64,000 nucleotides of DNA from Cryobacterium algoricola (GTDB taxonomy: Bacteria; Actinomycetota; Actinomycetes; Actinomycetales; Microbacteriaceae), in contig NZ_SOFG01000017.1 in NCBI RefSeq assembly GCF_004402485.1, positions 58,939 through 122,938 of the forward strand, written 5' to 3'. The number at the start of each line of letters is the position of its first letter. Within the stretch, counting starts at the first letter, position 1. Below the pieces are notes generated by a model. It saw only the letters and a program-made list of their open reading frames with translations. It did no database searches and had not been told where the DNA came from. The translations under genes were made by a program, and so were the position numbers. Below, piece by piece: positions 23,736 to 32,679 of this stretch.

Positions 23736-24202
23736 GCGAAGGAGACGACGAGCTCCACCTCGACGGGCGAGTCGAGCGGCAGCACCGCGACCCCGACCGC
23801 CGAACGGGCGTGCACGCCGCGGTCGCCGAAGATCTCGCCGAGCACCTGCGACGCCCCATTGACGACGCCGGGCTGGCCGGTGAAGTCGGGGGCGGATGCG
23901 ACGAAACCGGTGACCTTGACGACCTGCGTGATGCGGTCGAGCGACCCGATCACATCCTTGATCGCCGCGAGGGCGTTGAGCGCGCACAGGCGGGCATACT
24001 CCTGGGCGTCCGCTGCGGGAACGAGACCGTGGCCGTCGCCGACCTTGCCGGTCTCCGGCAGGACGCCGGACACCATCGGCAGCTGGCCGGAGGTGAAGAC
24101 GAGGTTGCCGGAGACGACGGCGGGAACGTAGGACGCAACCGGGGGAACCACGCTCGGCAGTTCGATTCCCAGTTCGGCGAGACGCGCATCAATCATCGAC
24201 AT
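23732..24202 (-). CDS. RidA/YjgF-family enamine/imine deaminase
   Basis: 156 residues. [15 protein letters not shown], then [41 protein letters not shown], then [36 protein letters not shown]. The last segment contains the active-site Arg (ARSAVGV) and Glu (VEVE) of RidA. It hydrolyses reactive enamine intermediates from PLP enzymes. GGAGG lies 7 bases upstream of the ATG. Its start overlaps the region just past the small gene at 24205, matching the Rv3678A-Rv3678c order. Confidence 0.9.
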   Translation of the reverse strand: [156 protein letters not shown]

Positions 24203-24204
24203 GT

Positions 24205-24366
24205 TCAGGCCTCCTTCACAACGGGGCGCTTGAGGTAGGCGACGAGGCCACCCTCCGGCCCTGGCACGACCTGGACGAGCTCCCAGCCGTCCGATCCCCA
24301 GCTGTTCAGGATGGCGGCGGTGTTGTGGATCATCAGCGGGGTGGTGAGGTACTCCCAGGCAGGCAT
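24205..24366 (-). CDS. Small DUF4177-like protein
   Basis: 53 residues: PAWEYLTTPLMIH, then LNSWGSDGWELVQVVPG and LVAYLKRP. The WEY start and GWELV core match the small DUF4177-type fold. It lies two bases upstream of ridA in the same direction, so the two are co-translated; the mycobacterial counterpart Rv3678A has the same position. GGAG stands upstream of the ATG. The function is unknown. Confidence 0.75.
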   Translation of the reverse strand: MPAWEYLTTPLMIHNTAAILNSWGSDGWELVQVVPGPEGGLVAYLKRPVVKEA

Positions 24367-24416
24367 AAGACTCCGATTCAGGCGGTTTTTCAGATTTGTC
24401 CCTTACGCTCAATTGT

Positions 24417-26966
24417 ATGTCTGCCAAAAATCGAACGGTCAGCGGCTCCCTGGGCGGTCTCCTGGGTTTCGTTGGAATGAGTGCAATCGTCGGTGTTCTC
24501 GTGACGGCTGCGGTGACTCCCGCTCTCGCTCTGTCGGGCATGGCTGCGACGAACACGATCAACGTCTTCGAGAACCTGCCCGACTATCTGAAGATCGACC
24601 AGCTCTCGCAGAAGAGCAACATCTACGCGACCCGCTCCGACGGATCCGAGGCTCTTCTGGCGTCGTTCTACGACCAGAACCGGGTCGAGGTCGGGTCCGA
24701 CGCGATCAACCAGTTCGTCAAGGACGCCGCGACCTCCGGTGAAGACCCCCGGTTCTACGACCACGGCGGCGTCGACCTGCAGGGCACCGTCGGCGGACTC
24801 GTCTCCACTCTCGCCGGCGGCGGCACCCGCGGTGGCTCCTCGATCACGCAGCAGTATGTGAAGAACGTCCTCGTGCAGAAGTGCGAAGTGCTGACGGATG
24901 CGCAGAAGAAGTCGGACTGCTATGACGCAGCGACCGCAACCACACCCGACCGCAAGCTCAAGGAGATGCGGCTCGCGATCGGCGTGGAGAAGAAGTATGC
25001 GAAGGACGACATCCTCCGCTCGTACCTGAACATCACCGGTTTCGGCGGCACCGTTTACGGCATCGAATCCGCCGCGGAGTACTACTTCGGCGCGACCGCG
25101 CTCACGCTGACGCTCCCGCAGGCGGCGAGCCTCGTCGCGATCGTGAATAACCCGGTCAAGTTCCAGCTCGACCAGCCGGACAGCGTGACCAACGGCGCCG
25201 CGAACGGCTACGCCGCGAACAAGGACCGCCGCGACTACATCCTCGATGAGATGCTCAAGTACGGCAAGATCAACCAGGCCGACCACGACGCCGCGATCGC
25301 CGCCCCGATCGAGCCGAGCATCCACGAGCCCTCGACCGGCTGCCAGACCGCAGCCGGCAGTGCGTTCTTCTGCGACCTCGTTGTGAACATCCTGCAGACC
25401 AACACGACCTTCGGAGCGGATGAGGCCACGCGCCTCGCGAACTTCCGTCGCGGCGGCTACAACGTGTACACGACCCTCGACCTCGACCTCCAGAACGCCG
25501 CCGAGACCACGATGAAGGCCAACGTTCCCGACACCTACCCCGGCTGGGACGTGGGTGGCGTGATCGTCTCCGTCGGCGTCGGCACCGGCAAGGTGCTCGC
25601 GATGACGCAGAACAAGGACTACAGCCAGGACCCGGCCGTGCAGGCCACCGGCGCAAACTACACCAGCATCAACTACAACACCAACGTCGACCAGGGCGGC
25701 TCGCACGGCTTCCAGCCGGGATCGACGTACAAGGTCTTCACGCTCGCCGAATGGCTCACCGAAGGACACTCGCTCAACGAACGGGTCGACTCGCGGCGCA
25801 AAACCGACTGGGGCGTGTTCCGGGACAGCTGCCTCGGCAACCAGAGCTTCGTCTTCAACCCGAAGAACGACTCCGGCGAGGCCGGCGCCAACTACAGCGC
25901 CCTCGAGTCCACGATCAACTCGATCAACACCGGCTACATCGGCATGGCCAAGAAACTCGACCTGTGCGGCATCCGCAAGACCGCAGAGGCCTTCGGTGTG
26001 ACCCGAGCCGACGGTGACCCCCTGCAGGAGGGTGCCTCCGCGGTGCTCGGCACCAACGAGGTCGCTCCTCTCAGCATGGCGGTCGCCTTCGCCGGCATCG
26101 CCAACAAGGGCACCACCTGCAGCCCCATCGTGATCGACCACATCACCGGCACGGACGGAGCCGCGATCCCGGTGCCCGCGAGTACGTGCACCCAGTCCGT
26201 CGATCCGGCCGTCGCAGCGGGCATGACGACCGCAATGCAACAGGTTATGACCAAGGGAACGGCGACCGCATCGAACGCGGCCACGAGCCCGAAGGTGCCG
26301 ATGATCGGTAAGACCGGAACCACCGACGGCAACAAGGACACCTGGATGAGCGGTGCGACGACCAAGGTCGCCACTGTCGTCGGCGTGATGAGCGTCACCG
26401 GAGACCGCGACCAGCGCACTACCCGGTTCGACAGCGGTCGGGCGGCGGACGCCCGGCACCGGATGTGGCCCGTCGTGATGAGCGTCGCCAACGCCAAGTA
26501 CGGCGGAGACGCCTTCCCGGTCGCGTCCGGCGCGATCGTCAACGCCGTGCAGGTCCCGATCCCCGACCTCCGCGGCAAGAGCATCGCCGAAGCCCAGACC
26601 ACACTCGAGGCCGCCGGATTCGTGTTCATCAACGGCGGGATAACCGACTCCGAGCTCCCGGCGGGCACGGTCGCGAAGACGGACCCGGCCGGCGGGACCA
26701 GCACCAACCGTGGTTCGACCGTGACGGTGTCCACGAGCAACGCCGCGCTGATCGTGGTCCCCGACGTCGTCGGCAAGAGCGAGGCCGAGGCGAGAACGAC
26801 GCTCGGCAACTTCGCGGTGGTCAAGAGTGAGGCCGCCGTGACTGACCCGACCCAGGTGGGCAAGGTCGTCGCGATGACCCCGCTCGCCGGCGCCGGCGCC
26901 AAGCCAGGTGACACCGTGACGATCGCGATCGGAAAGCTCGCCGGTCCGCCGAAGGCGGGCGGATGA
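24417..26966 (+). CDS. Bifunctional penicillin-binding protein with PASTA domains (PonA2 type)
   Basis: 849 residues. An N-terminal transmembrane helix (about 10-45) is followed by a GT51 transglycosylase with catalytic Glu in EDPRFYDHGGVD and the GGSSITQQYVKN motif. The transpeptidase domain has Ser in PGSTYKVF (SxxK, about 435), SIN in TINSINTGYIG and KTG in GKTGTTDG (about 631). Two PASTA domains end the protein (about 705-770 and 775-840). It polymerises and cross-links peptidoglycan outside the membrane. The ATG at 24417 gives a short cytoplasmic tail. It is divergent from ridA and coupled by ATGA to the next gene. Confidence 0.94.
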   Translation: MSAKNRTVSGSLGGLLGFVGMSAIVGVLVTAAVTPALALSGMAATNTINVFENLPDYLKIDQLSQKSNIYATRSDGSEALLASFYDQNRVEVGSDAINQFVKDAATSGEDPRFYDHGGVDLQGTVGGLVSTLAGGGTRGGSSITQQYVKNVLVQKCEVLTDAQKKSDCYDAATATTPDRKLKEMRLAIGVEKKYAKDDILRSYLNITGFGGTVYGIESAAEYYFGATALTLTLPQAASLVAIVNNPVKFQLDQPDSVTNGAANGYAANKDRRDYILDEMLKYGKINQADHDAAIAAPIEPSIHEPSTGCQTAAGSAFFCDLVVNILQTNTTFGADEATRLANFRRGGYNVYTTLDLDLQNAAETTMKANVPDTYPGWDVGGVIVSVGVGTGKVLAMTQNKDYSQDPAVQATGANYTSINYNTNVDQGGSHGFQPGSTYKVFTLAEWLTEGHSLNERVDSRRKTDWGVFRDSCLGNQSFVFNPKNDSGEAGANYSALESTINSINTGYIGMAKKLDLCGIRKTAEAFGVTRADGDPLQEGASAVLGTNEVAPLSMAVAFAGIANKGTTCSPIVIDHITGTDGAAIPVPASTCTQSVDPAVAAGMTTAMQQVMTKGTATASNAATSPKVPMIGKTGTTDGNKDTWMSGATTKVATVVGVMSVTGDRDQRTTRFDSGRAADARHRMWPVVMSVANAKYGGDAFPVASGAIVNAVQVPIPDLRGKSIAEAQTTLEAAGFVFINGGITDSELPAGTVAKTDPAGGTSTNRGSTVTVSTSNAALIVVPDVVGKSEAEARTTLGNFAVVKSEAAVTDPTQVGKVVAMTPLAGAGAKPGDTVTIAIGKLAGPPKAGG

Positions 26967-27949
26967 GCGCCCTCGGCACCGGGGCCAAGGCCCTCCTCGT
27001 CGGCACGGGCGCGCTAGCCGCGACCGGTGCCGGCGCGTTCGCCTGGGGGTCTCTGCTCGAACGCCGGATGTTCACCCTGCGTGAGGCATCCGTGCCCGTG
27101 CTCGCCCCCGGTTCGGCACCGATTCGCGTGCTGCACATCTCCGACCTGCACCTCGCCCCCTGGCAGAAGGACAAGCAGGAGTGGGTGCGCGGCCTCGCCG
27201 CGCTGAAGCCCGACCTCGTCGTCGACACCGGCGACAACCTCGGGCACGCGGATGCCTTCGACGCCCTCGCGTACACGCTCGAGCCGTTCGCGGGCATCCC
27301 CGGGATCTTCGTCAACGGTTCCAACGATTTCTGGGGCCCGCAGCTGAAGAACCCGTTCCGGTACTTCGGCGGACCGTCGCTGCTCAAGGCCGCCCCGCAG
27401 AACCGGCTCGACACCGACCGGCTGCACGGGATCTTCGCGAACCTCGGCTGGAACGACATCAACAACGCCGCGGAGTCCCTCGACATCAACGGCACCCACC
27501 TCGAGGTCTTCGGCGTGGACGACCCGCACATCGGACGCGACCGCCTCGACCTGATCACCCGGGCCGTGGACGACCTCCGCGGCGAGGACCCGCTCGGCGA
27601 CGAGACCTGGCCGGACTCTGCGGAGCACCGCAAGCCGCGGCCGACGGTCACGATCGGCGTCGCGCACGCGCCATACCGCCGGGTGCTCACCTCGTTCGTG
27701 AACCACGGCGCGCAACTGATCCTCGCGGGACACACCCACGGCGGCCAGGTCTGCGTGCCCGGGTTCGGCGCTCTCGTCACGAACTGCGACATTCCCCGGT
27801 CACAGGTCAAGGGGCTCAGCCTCTGGGGATCCGGGCTCCGCAGCGCGTACCTCAACGTCTCGGCCGGCCTCGGCACCTCGATCTACGCCCCGGTGCGCTT
27901 CGCCTGCCCGCCCGAGGCGACCCTGCTGACCCTCACCGCCTCCGCGTAG
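26963..27949 (+). CDS. Membrane-anchored metallophosphoesterase
   Basis: 328 residues. An N-terminal hydrophobic segment (10-30) anchors the protein. The calcineurin-like motifs are VLHISDLHLAP (D-x-H), VVDTGDNLGH (GD), FVNGSNDFW (in place of GNHD), IGVAHAPYR and LAGHTHGGQV (GHTHGGQ). The GSND variant is the one seen in the Rv3683 family. It is coupled to the penicillin-binding protein by a 4-base overlap, the conserved PonA2-Rv3683 pair, so it probably acts in cell-wall or phospholipid metabolism. The substrate is unknown. Confidence 0.88.
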   Translation: MSALGTGAKALLVGTGALAATGAGAFAWGSLLERRMFTLREASVPVLAPGSAPIRVLHISDLHLAPWQKDKQEWVRGLAALKPDLVVDTGDNLGHADAFDALAYTLEPFAGIPGIFVNGSNDFWGPQLKNPFRYFGGPSLLKAAPQNRLDTDRLHGIFANLGWNDINNAAESLDINGTHLEVFGVDDPHIGRDRLDLITRAVDDLRGEDPLGDETWPDSAEHRKPRPTVTIGVAHAPYRRVLTSFVNHGAQLILAGHTHGGQVCVPGFGALVTNCDIPRSQVKGLSLWGSGLRSAYLNVSAGLGTSIYAPVRFACPPEATLLTLTASA

Positions 27950-28007
27950 CCGGCCGCGCCCGCGGGATCCGTTCGGAGGGTGCACCGAGCATCCGTGCGC
28001 ATGGGGT

Positions 28008-28013
28008 TATACT
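28008..28013 (+). promoter_or_regulatory. Probable -10 box of the tRNA-Pro gene
   Basis: TATACT lies 26 bases before the tRNA 5' end, at the right distance for a short leader. The nearby TTGACA (28013-28018) is downstream of it and so is not its -35 box. Confidence 0.45.
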
Positions 28014-28033
28014 TGACAAGGCTTACGGGCCAT

Positions 28034-28107
28034 CGGGGTATGGCGCAGCTTGGTAGCGCGCGTCGTTCGGGACGACGAGGTCGCAGGTTCAAATCCTGTT
28101 ACCCCGA
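28034..28107 (+). tRNA. tRNA-Pro (anticodon CGG)
   Basis: Full cloverleaf of 74 nt: acceptor CGGGGTA/TACCCCG, anticodon stem GTCGT/ACGAC around loop TCGGG with anticodon CGG, T-loop TTCAAAT, discriminator A. CCA is not encoded. An intrinsic terminator follows 18 bases later. Confidence 0.95.
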
Positions 28108-28125
28108 CAGCAAGACACAGAAACG

Positions 28126-28156
28126 AAAAACCCCCACTCGCGAGAGTGGGGGTTTT
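28126..28156 (+). terminator. Intrinsic terminator after tRNA-Pro
   Basis: AAAACCCCCACTC pairs with GAGTGGGGGTTTT around loop GCGA, with T's at the 3' side. Confidence 0.92.
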
Positions 28157-28221
28157 CTGCTGTGCGCACGGTAGGCATCCGCCGGGAAATCCGCATCACC
28201 CCTGGCCTTGACTCGCAAGAC

Positions 28222-28237
28222 TACTCATGCGAGAGTA
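28222..28237. promoter_or_regulatory. Candidate PadR operator
   Basis: TACTCATGCGAGAGTA is an inverted repeat (TACTC/GAGTA) 5 bases upstream of the regulator start, nested in a longer ACTCGCA...TGCGAG dyad. PadR repressors usually bind such dyads over their own promoter and that of the transporter they control. Confidence 0.5.
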
Positions 28238-28242
28238 AGCGC

Positions 28243-28806
28243 ATGTCCTCGATCCGTCTGTTCATTCTCGGCTCCCTCGCCGAGCGCGGGCCGATGCACG
28301 GGCACCAGCTGCGGCTGCTCGCCGAGGAGGAGCACGTGCACATGTGGACGGACATCTCCGTCGGCGCGGTGTACGGCGCGATCAAGCGGCTCGCGACCGA
28401 GGGGCTGATCCACGTGGCCCGCGTCGAACGCGAGGGCCGCTACCCCGAGCGGCAGGTCTACGAGATCTCGGATGCCGGGCGCCGGGACCTCGCGACCCTC
28501 CGGCTCGACGGGCTGCGCACGATCGTGCTCAAGCCCGACCCCTTCGACCTCGCCATGACCCGGCTCGACCCCGAACTGCTCGACGAACTCCCCCTGATGA
28601 TCGAGGCACGCCTGCTCTCGCTGCGCGCCCTGCTCACCGATTCCGAGGCCACCACGGCCCACGCCCTGCCCTATCTCACCGCCAGCGAAGCCTTCGTCAT
28701 GCAGCACAAGGCGGCCCGCCTGCGCGCCGAAATCGCCTGGCACGAACACCTCGTCACCGTCCTCCCCGACATCGTCGCGGACGAACTAGCCCGAAAGGCC
28801 GACTGA
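28243..28806 (+). CDS. PadR-family transcriptional regulator
   Basis: 187 residues. The winged helix spans about 1-85: SIRLFILGSLAERGPMHGHQLRLLAE, then SVGAVYGAIKRLATEGLI and a wing ending in YEISDAGRRDL. The C-terminal coiled region (about 95-187) dimerises. It is three bases upstream of an MFS exporter gene in the same direction, the usual layout for a PadR-controlled multidrug efflux operon. The start at 28243 follows the operator dyad. Confidence 0.9.
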   Translation: MSSIRLFILGSLAERGPMHGHQLRLLAEEEHVHMWTDISVGAVYGAIKRLATEGLIHVARVEREGRYPERQVYEISDAGRRDLATLRLDGLRTIVLKPDPFDLAMTRLDPELLDELPLMIEARLLSLRALLTDSEATTAHALPYLTASEAFVMQHKAARLRAEIAWHEHLVTVLPDIVADELARKAD

Positions 28807-28808
28807 CC

Positions 28809-30338
28809 ATGTCAGACACCAACGCTCCCGCCACCACTGGCGGCACCGCCGGCGGTCCCGCCGGCGCCGGCACGCCCGGCACGCCCGGCACCCGACCGCC
28901 GGTCGTGATCCCCCGCCACGCCTGGCAGGCCCTGATCGTGCTGCTCGCCGGCATGTTCATGGCCCTGCTCGACACCACGATCGTGAACGTCGCCCTGCCG
29001 ACCATCCGGGAGAGCCTGAACGCCTCCGAGGCGACGCTGTCCTGGATCATCTCCGGGTACGCGCTCGCCTTCGGCCTCGCGCTCATCCCCGCCGGGCGCC
29101 TCGGCGACCGGATCGGCCACAAGTGGGTCTTCTTCACCGGACTCGCGCTCTTCACCCTCGCGAGCCTCGCCTGCGGCCTCGCGCAGAACGACCTGCAGAT
29201 GATCATCGCCCGCGTCGTGCAGGGCCTCGCCGGCGGCATCTTCGTGCCCGCCGTCACGGCCGTGATCCAGCTCGTCTTCCCGCCGCAGGCGCGGGGCAAG
29301 GCCTTCGCGATCATGGGCTCGGTCATCGGCGTCTCGACCGCACTCGGCCCGATCCTCGGCGGACTGATCATCCAGGCCTTCGGCGACGAGAACGGCTGGC
29401 GACTGGTGTTCTGGGTCAACCTCCCGATCGGCATCGTGGCCCTCGTCGCCGCCGTGTTCATGCTCCCCTCCGGCGCCGAGCGCGACCCGAACAAGGCGAG
29501 CTCCGGCATCGACTTCGTCGGACTCGTGCTGCTCTCCGGCGGCCTCGTCGCCCTGCTCGTGCCGCTCATCGAGGGCCAGGACCAGGGCTGGCCGCTCTGG
29601 ACGTACCTCACCCTCGCGCTCGGCGCGGTGCTGCTCGTCGCGTTCGGCGCCTGGGAAGTCGCCTACACCCGTCGCGGCAGGAGCCCGCTCGTGCCGCCGC
29701 ACCTGTTCTCGCACCCCGCGTTCTCCGGTGGCGTCGTGCTCGCCCTCGTCTACTTCGCGGCGTTCACGAGCATCTTCTTCACCATCTCGATCCTGTGGCA
29801 GGCCGGCCTCGGCCACACCGCACTCGAGTCCGGGCTCGTCTCCATCCCGTTCGCGATCGGCAACATCGTCGGCGCCTCGCAGAGCAACCGGCTGGCGCAG
29901 CGGCTCGGCCGTACGGTGCTCGTGATCGGCGTGACCCTCGTGACGATCGGCCTGATCTGGATCTACCTGGCGCTGCTCCTGATCGGGCCGTCGATCACTA
30001 ACTGGGAGCTGCTGCCGCCGCTGCTCATCGCGGGACTCGGCAGCGGGTTCTTCATCGCCCCGAACGCGCAGTTCATCGTCGCGACGGTCGACCGTGCGGA
30101 GGCCGGCGCCGCGAGCGGTGTCGTCGGCGTGATGCAGCGGGTCGGTGCGGCTACCGGCATCGCCGTGATCGGCAGCGTGCTCTTCGGCAACCTCGTCGTC
30201 ACCGGGCCGGGGAAGGACGCGCTCGCGTCCGCATTCACGAGTGCTGCGACGGATGCGATGGCCGTCAGCGCCGCGTTCAGCGTGCTGGCGCTGCTGCTCG
30301 TCTTCGTGCTGCCCAAGCGGGTCGACGCGCGCTTCTAG
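28809..30338 (+). CDS. MFS drug exporter, DHA2 (EmrB/QacA) type
   Basis: 509 residues and 14 hydrophobic helices. After a Gly/Pro/Thr-rich cytoplasmic tail come LLAGMFMALLDTTIVNVALP (motif with Asp in helix 1, typical of DHA2), GYALAFGLALIPAGRLGDRIGHKW (MFS motif A) and IMGSVIGVSTALGPILGGLI (motif C, antiporter). It exports hydrophobic or cationic compounds in exchange for protons. Probably repressed by the PadR protein encoded three bases upstream. Confidence 0.92.
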   Translation: MSDTNAPATTGGTAGGPAGAGTPGTPGTRPPVVIPRHAWQALIVLLAGMFMALLDTTIVNVALPTIRESLNASEATLSWIISGYALAFGLALIPAGRLGDRIGHKWVFFTGLALFTLASLACGLAQNDLQMIIARVVQGLAGGIFVPAVTAVIQLVFPPQARGKAFAIMGSVIGVSTALGPILGGLIIQAFGDENGWRLVFWVNLPIGIVALVAAVFMLPSGAERDPNKASSGIDFVGLVLLSGGLVALLVPLIEGQDQGWPLWTYLTLALGAVLLVAFGAWEVAYTRRGRSPLVPPHLFSHPAFSGGVVLALVYFAAFTSIFFTISILWQAGLGHTALESGLVSIPFAIGNIVGASQSNRLAQRLGRTVLVIGVTLVTIGLIWIYLALLLIGPSITNWELLPPLLIAGLGSGFFIAPNAQFIVATVDRAEAGAASGVVGVMQRVGAATGIAVIGSVLFGNLVVTGPGKDALASAFTSAATDAMAVSAAFSVLALLLVFVLPKRVDARF

Positions 30339-30433
30339 AGCGGCGGCATCCGCCCGTCGCCAGGTCTGCGCCGGGACCGTTAGTCGAGAGTGCCCCTTCG
30401 TTTCACGCGCGTTCGACGGGCGGATGCGGCGGG

Positions 30434-31390
30434 TCAGCCGACTCGGGTGAGCTCGGTGAACGACATGGTCGCGTTCGACCCGTTGATGCAGGTTTGGTAG
30501 AGCAGGTCGTAGCCGCGCGGGATGGCGTCGGTGCGTTCGGTGTTGGCGTTCAGGATCGCGACGACCGGGCCGACCCGGTAGGTGCCCGACCGCACCCCGG
30601 TCAGCGCGATGATCGTGCCGTCCGCCGGAAAGTGCGACCCGCCGCACGACCAGTGCTCGGCGATCACCGCGACTCCGTAGTTGCCGCTGAGGTCGACGGC
30701 ACCCTGGCAACTGTCGATCTCGGCCTGCCAGCCGCTCGTCCAGACGTACTTCGTGTAGGTGGGTGCGCCCTGCGCGGCGGCGGATGCTGCCGCTTCCGCC
30801 TCCGCAGCGGCCTGCGCGGCCGCGGCGACCCGTGCCTCCTCGGCAGCAACGGCCGCGGCCTCGGCGAGCCTCGCCTCCTCCGCAACCCGGGCGACCTCGG
30901 CAACCCGGGCGGCTTCCGCGACCCGCGCTGCCTCCGCGACGCGGGCGACCTCGGCGATGCGCGCGGCTTCCGCGATCCGATCCGTGTGCGCGGCGGCGGA
31001 CTGCGTGGCGCCGAACGCGAGCCGGGCGACCGCCCCGGCGAGCCCCTGCGGCGGGGACTGCCACTCGACGAGACCTCGAGAGGCCCCTTTCCGGTCGAGA
31101 GTGACCGGTGCAAAGGTCACTCTCGACCGGAACGGTGTCCGCTGCAGATTCGCGTACCGGCCGGAGCTGACAGCGGAGCCGACAGCAGCGCCCGACGCCG
31201 ACGCGGTGCCGGAGCCGGGCGCGACGGCCGCCGACGCGGAGGCGGAGTCGGGTGCGGGGGCATCCGCTGTCATGCGGGCGGCGGCAAGCGTGGGCGTCGC
31301 CGCGACGAGCACGAGGCTCACGGCCCCGGCCACCCGGGCGCACCGGCCGACCGCTCGGCGGAACCACGATCGGTGGTGTGGCGCGTCCAT
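30434..31390 (-). CDS. Secreted protein with Ala-rich repeats and a sortase-like domain
   Basis: 318 residues. A signal peptide (GAVSLVLVAATPTLAAA) is followed by an Ala/Ser-rich region, about 20 residues encoded by a perfect DNA hairpin (31089-31132), a helical repeat zone of ARVAE and ARIAE heptads (about 140-215), and a 100-residue C-terminal domain. That domain has VAVIAEHWSCGGSHF, GTIIALTGVRSGTYRV and LLYQTC followed 15 residues later by an Arg in TELTRVG. His, Cys and Arg in this order and spacing suggest a sortase-type transpeptidase fold, but similarity is faint. It could process the LAxTG proteins at 40.9-42.3 kb. Confidence 0.5.
   Translation of the reverse strand: MDAPHHRSWFRRAVGRCARVAGAVSLVLVAATPTLAAARMTADAPAPDSASASAAVAPGSGTASASGAAVGSAVSSGRYANLQRTPFRSRVTFAPVTLDRKGASRGLVEWQSPPQGLAGAVARLAFGATQSAAAHTDRIAEAARIAEVARVAEAARVAEAARVAEVARVAEEARLAEAAAVAAEEARVAAAAQAAAEAEAAASAAAQGAPTYTKYVWTSGWQAEIDSCQGAVDLSGNYGVAVIAEHWSCGGSHFPADGTIIALTGVRSGTYRVGPVVAILNANTERTDAIPRGYDLLYQTCINGSNATMSFTELTRVG
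31089..31132. repeat. 18-bp perfect hairpin inside a coding region
   Basis: TTCCGGTCGAGAGTGACC (31089-31106) pairs perfectly with 31115-31132 around an 8-nt loop. It lies in frame in the secreted sortase-like gene, encoding RTPFRSRVTFAPVTLDRK, which looks unlike the rest of the Ala-rich protein. An insertion of a mobile palindrome that kept the frame is plausible. Confidence 0.7.
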
Positions 31391-31526
31391 AGCAACCTGC
31401 CCGTGCCGCCCCGGTTCGGGTGGGGACGGCCCAGTCAGTAAATCCCGGTCAGCGGGACGTGACTACCCCTCAGTTTCTTCCCCGAACAGGGGTATTATGC
31501 CGCGCTGGCGGCGCCGGACCCGGTGC

Positions 31527-31583
31527 TGAGGTGTCGCAGATCGACCTTCGCAGGCCCGGGGAACCTCGATCTGCGACACCTCA
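31527..31583. repeat. 18-bp hairpin downstream of the luciferase-like gene
   Basis: TGAGGTGTCGCAGATCGA (31527-31544) pairs perfectly with 31566-31583 around a 21-nt GC-rich loop; GGTGC/GCACC extends it with a bulge. It sits 10 bases past the stop of the minus-strand oxidoreductase gene. There is no T tract, so terminator activity is doubtful. Confidence 0.75.
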
Positions 31584-31593
31584 CGCACCCGCG

Positions 31594-32622
31594 TTATGCC
31601 GCGGCGGGCTCCGCAGGGTCGGCGCGCAGGGCGGCCACGATCTCGAGCGAGCGGATGCGCCCGGCCAGTGTCGCGGACTGCGCGCTGAGCATGAGCTCGT
31701 CGGCCCCGGTGGCGGTGAGGAGCGCGCTGAGCCGCGCATCCACCTCGGCGGGTGTGCCCACGGCCTGGCGGCGGTTCCGGGAGGCCACGAACGCGAGGTC
31801 ATGCTCGGTGAACCGGTAGGCGAGCGCCTCCTCGAGCGACACCGGCGCGGGTTTCTTGCCCTGGCGCATCCGCAGGAAGGTGATCAGCCCGGGCAAGGCC
31901 TCCCGGCGCACGACCTCCGGGTCGTCGTCGCTGATCAGCCCGACCGCGATCATCGTGTGCGGGGCGGCCAGGAACGCGCTCGGCTCGAAATGTGCCCGGT
32001 ACAGGTCGAGGGCCTCCTCGGTATGCTCGCCGGCGAAGTGGTGCGCGAACGTGAACGGCAGCCCGAGCGCCCCGGCGAGCTGCGCGCTGAACCCGCTCGA
32101 GCCGAGCAGCCACATCTCGGGTGCGTCGCCGAGCCCCGGGTAGGCGGTGATGTCGCGCAGGGGATTGTCTGCGGCCATGCCCCCGTGGAAGAACCCGATC
32201 AGGTCGACGAGCTGCTGCGGGAAGTCGTCGACGCCGAGCCCCTCGGCGCTCCGCCGCAGGGCGAGCGCGGTCGCGCCGTCGGTGCCGGGCGCGCGCCCGA
32301 TCCCCAGGTCGATCCGGTCGCCGTAGAGGGCGTGCAGGGTGCCGAACTGCTCGGCCACGACGAGCGGGGCATGGTTGGGCAGCATCACGCCGCCGGACCC
32401 CACCCGGATCCGCGTCGTCCGCGCCGCGATCCCGGATATCAGCACGGGCGGCGCGCTCGAGGCGATCGCCGGCATGTTGTGGTGTTCGGCCACCCAGAAC
32501 CGGTCGTAGCCGAGGTCCTCCGCACGTTGCGCCAGGCGGATGCTGCCGGCCACCGCCTCCGCGTTGGTGCCGCCCGCGGGGCGGCCGGCCAGGTCGAGCA
32601 CGCTAATCGGCAAAGTCTTCAT
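31594..32622 (-). CDS. LLM-class flavin-dependent oxidoreductase
   Basis: 342 residues of a luciferase-like TIM barrel. [34 protein letters not shown] (AEHH motif), [55 protein letters not shown] and PFTFAHHF are all characteristic of the single-component MsnO8-like LLM family found in Gram-positive genomes. It should use FMN and a reduced pyridine nucleotide; the substrate is unknown. The ATG at 32622 begins the conserved fold. It stands alone between two long hairpins. Confidence 0.88.
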   Translation of the reverse strand: MKTLPISVLDLAGRPAGGTNAEAVAGSIRLAQRAEDLGYDRFWVAEHHNMPAIASSAPPVLISGIAARTTRIRVGSGGVMLPNHAPLVVAEQFGTLHALYGDRIDLGIGRAPGTDGATALALRRSAEGLGVDDFPQQLVDLIGFFHGGMAADNPLRDITAYPGLGDAPEMWLLGSSGFSAQLAGALGLPFTFAHHFAGEHTEEALDLYRAHFEPSAFLAAPHTMIAVGLISDDDPEVVRREALPGLITFLRMRQGKKPAPVSLEEALAYRFTEHDLAFVASRNRRQAVGTPAEVDARLSALLTATGADELMLSAQSATLAGRIRSLEIVAALRADPAEPAAA

Positions 32623-32679
32623 CGCCTGTTCCAACCTCGTTCGACCATGCCTGATTCCCGCTTTCCGGCCTTCCACGGA

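Noticed and set aside
24390..26459. Long minus-strand frame opposite the penicillin-binding protein gene
   Set aside because: Composition is antisense to a clear, motif-complete gene; no start context or family match.
28013..28018. TTGACA near tRNA-Pro as a -35 box
   Set aside because: It is too close to the tRNA 5' end; the TATACT just before it is the better -10 box.
28812..31367. Minus-strand frame of over 800 codons opposite the MFS exporter
   Set aside because: Arg/Glu/Asp-rich shadow translation of a membrane protein gene. The sense gene has all motifs.
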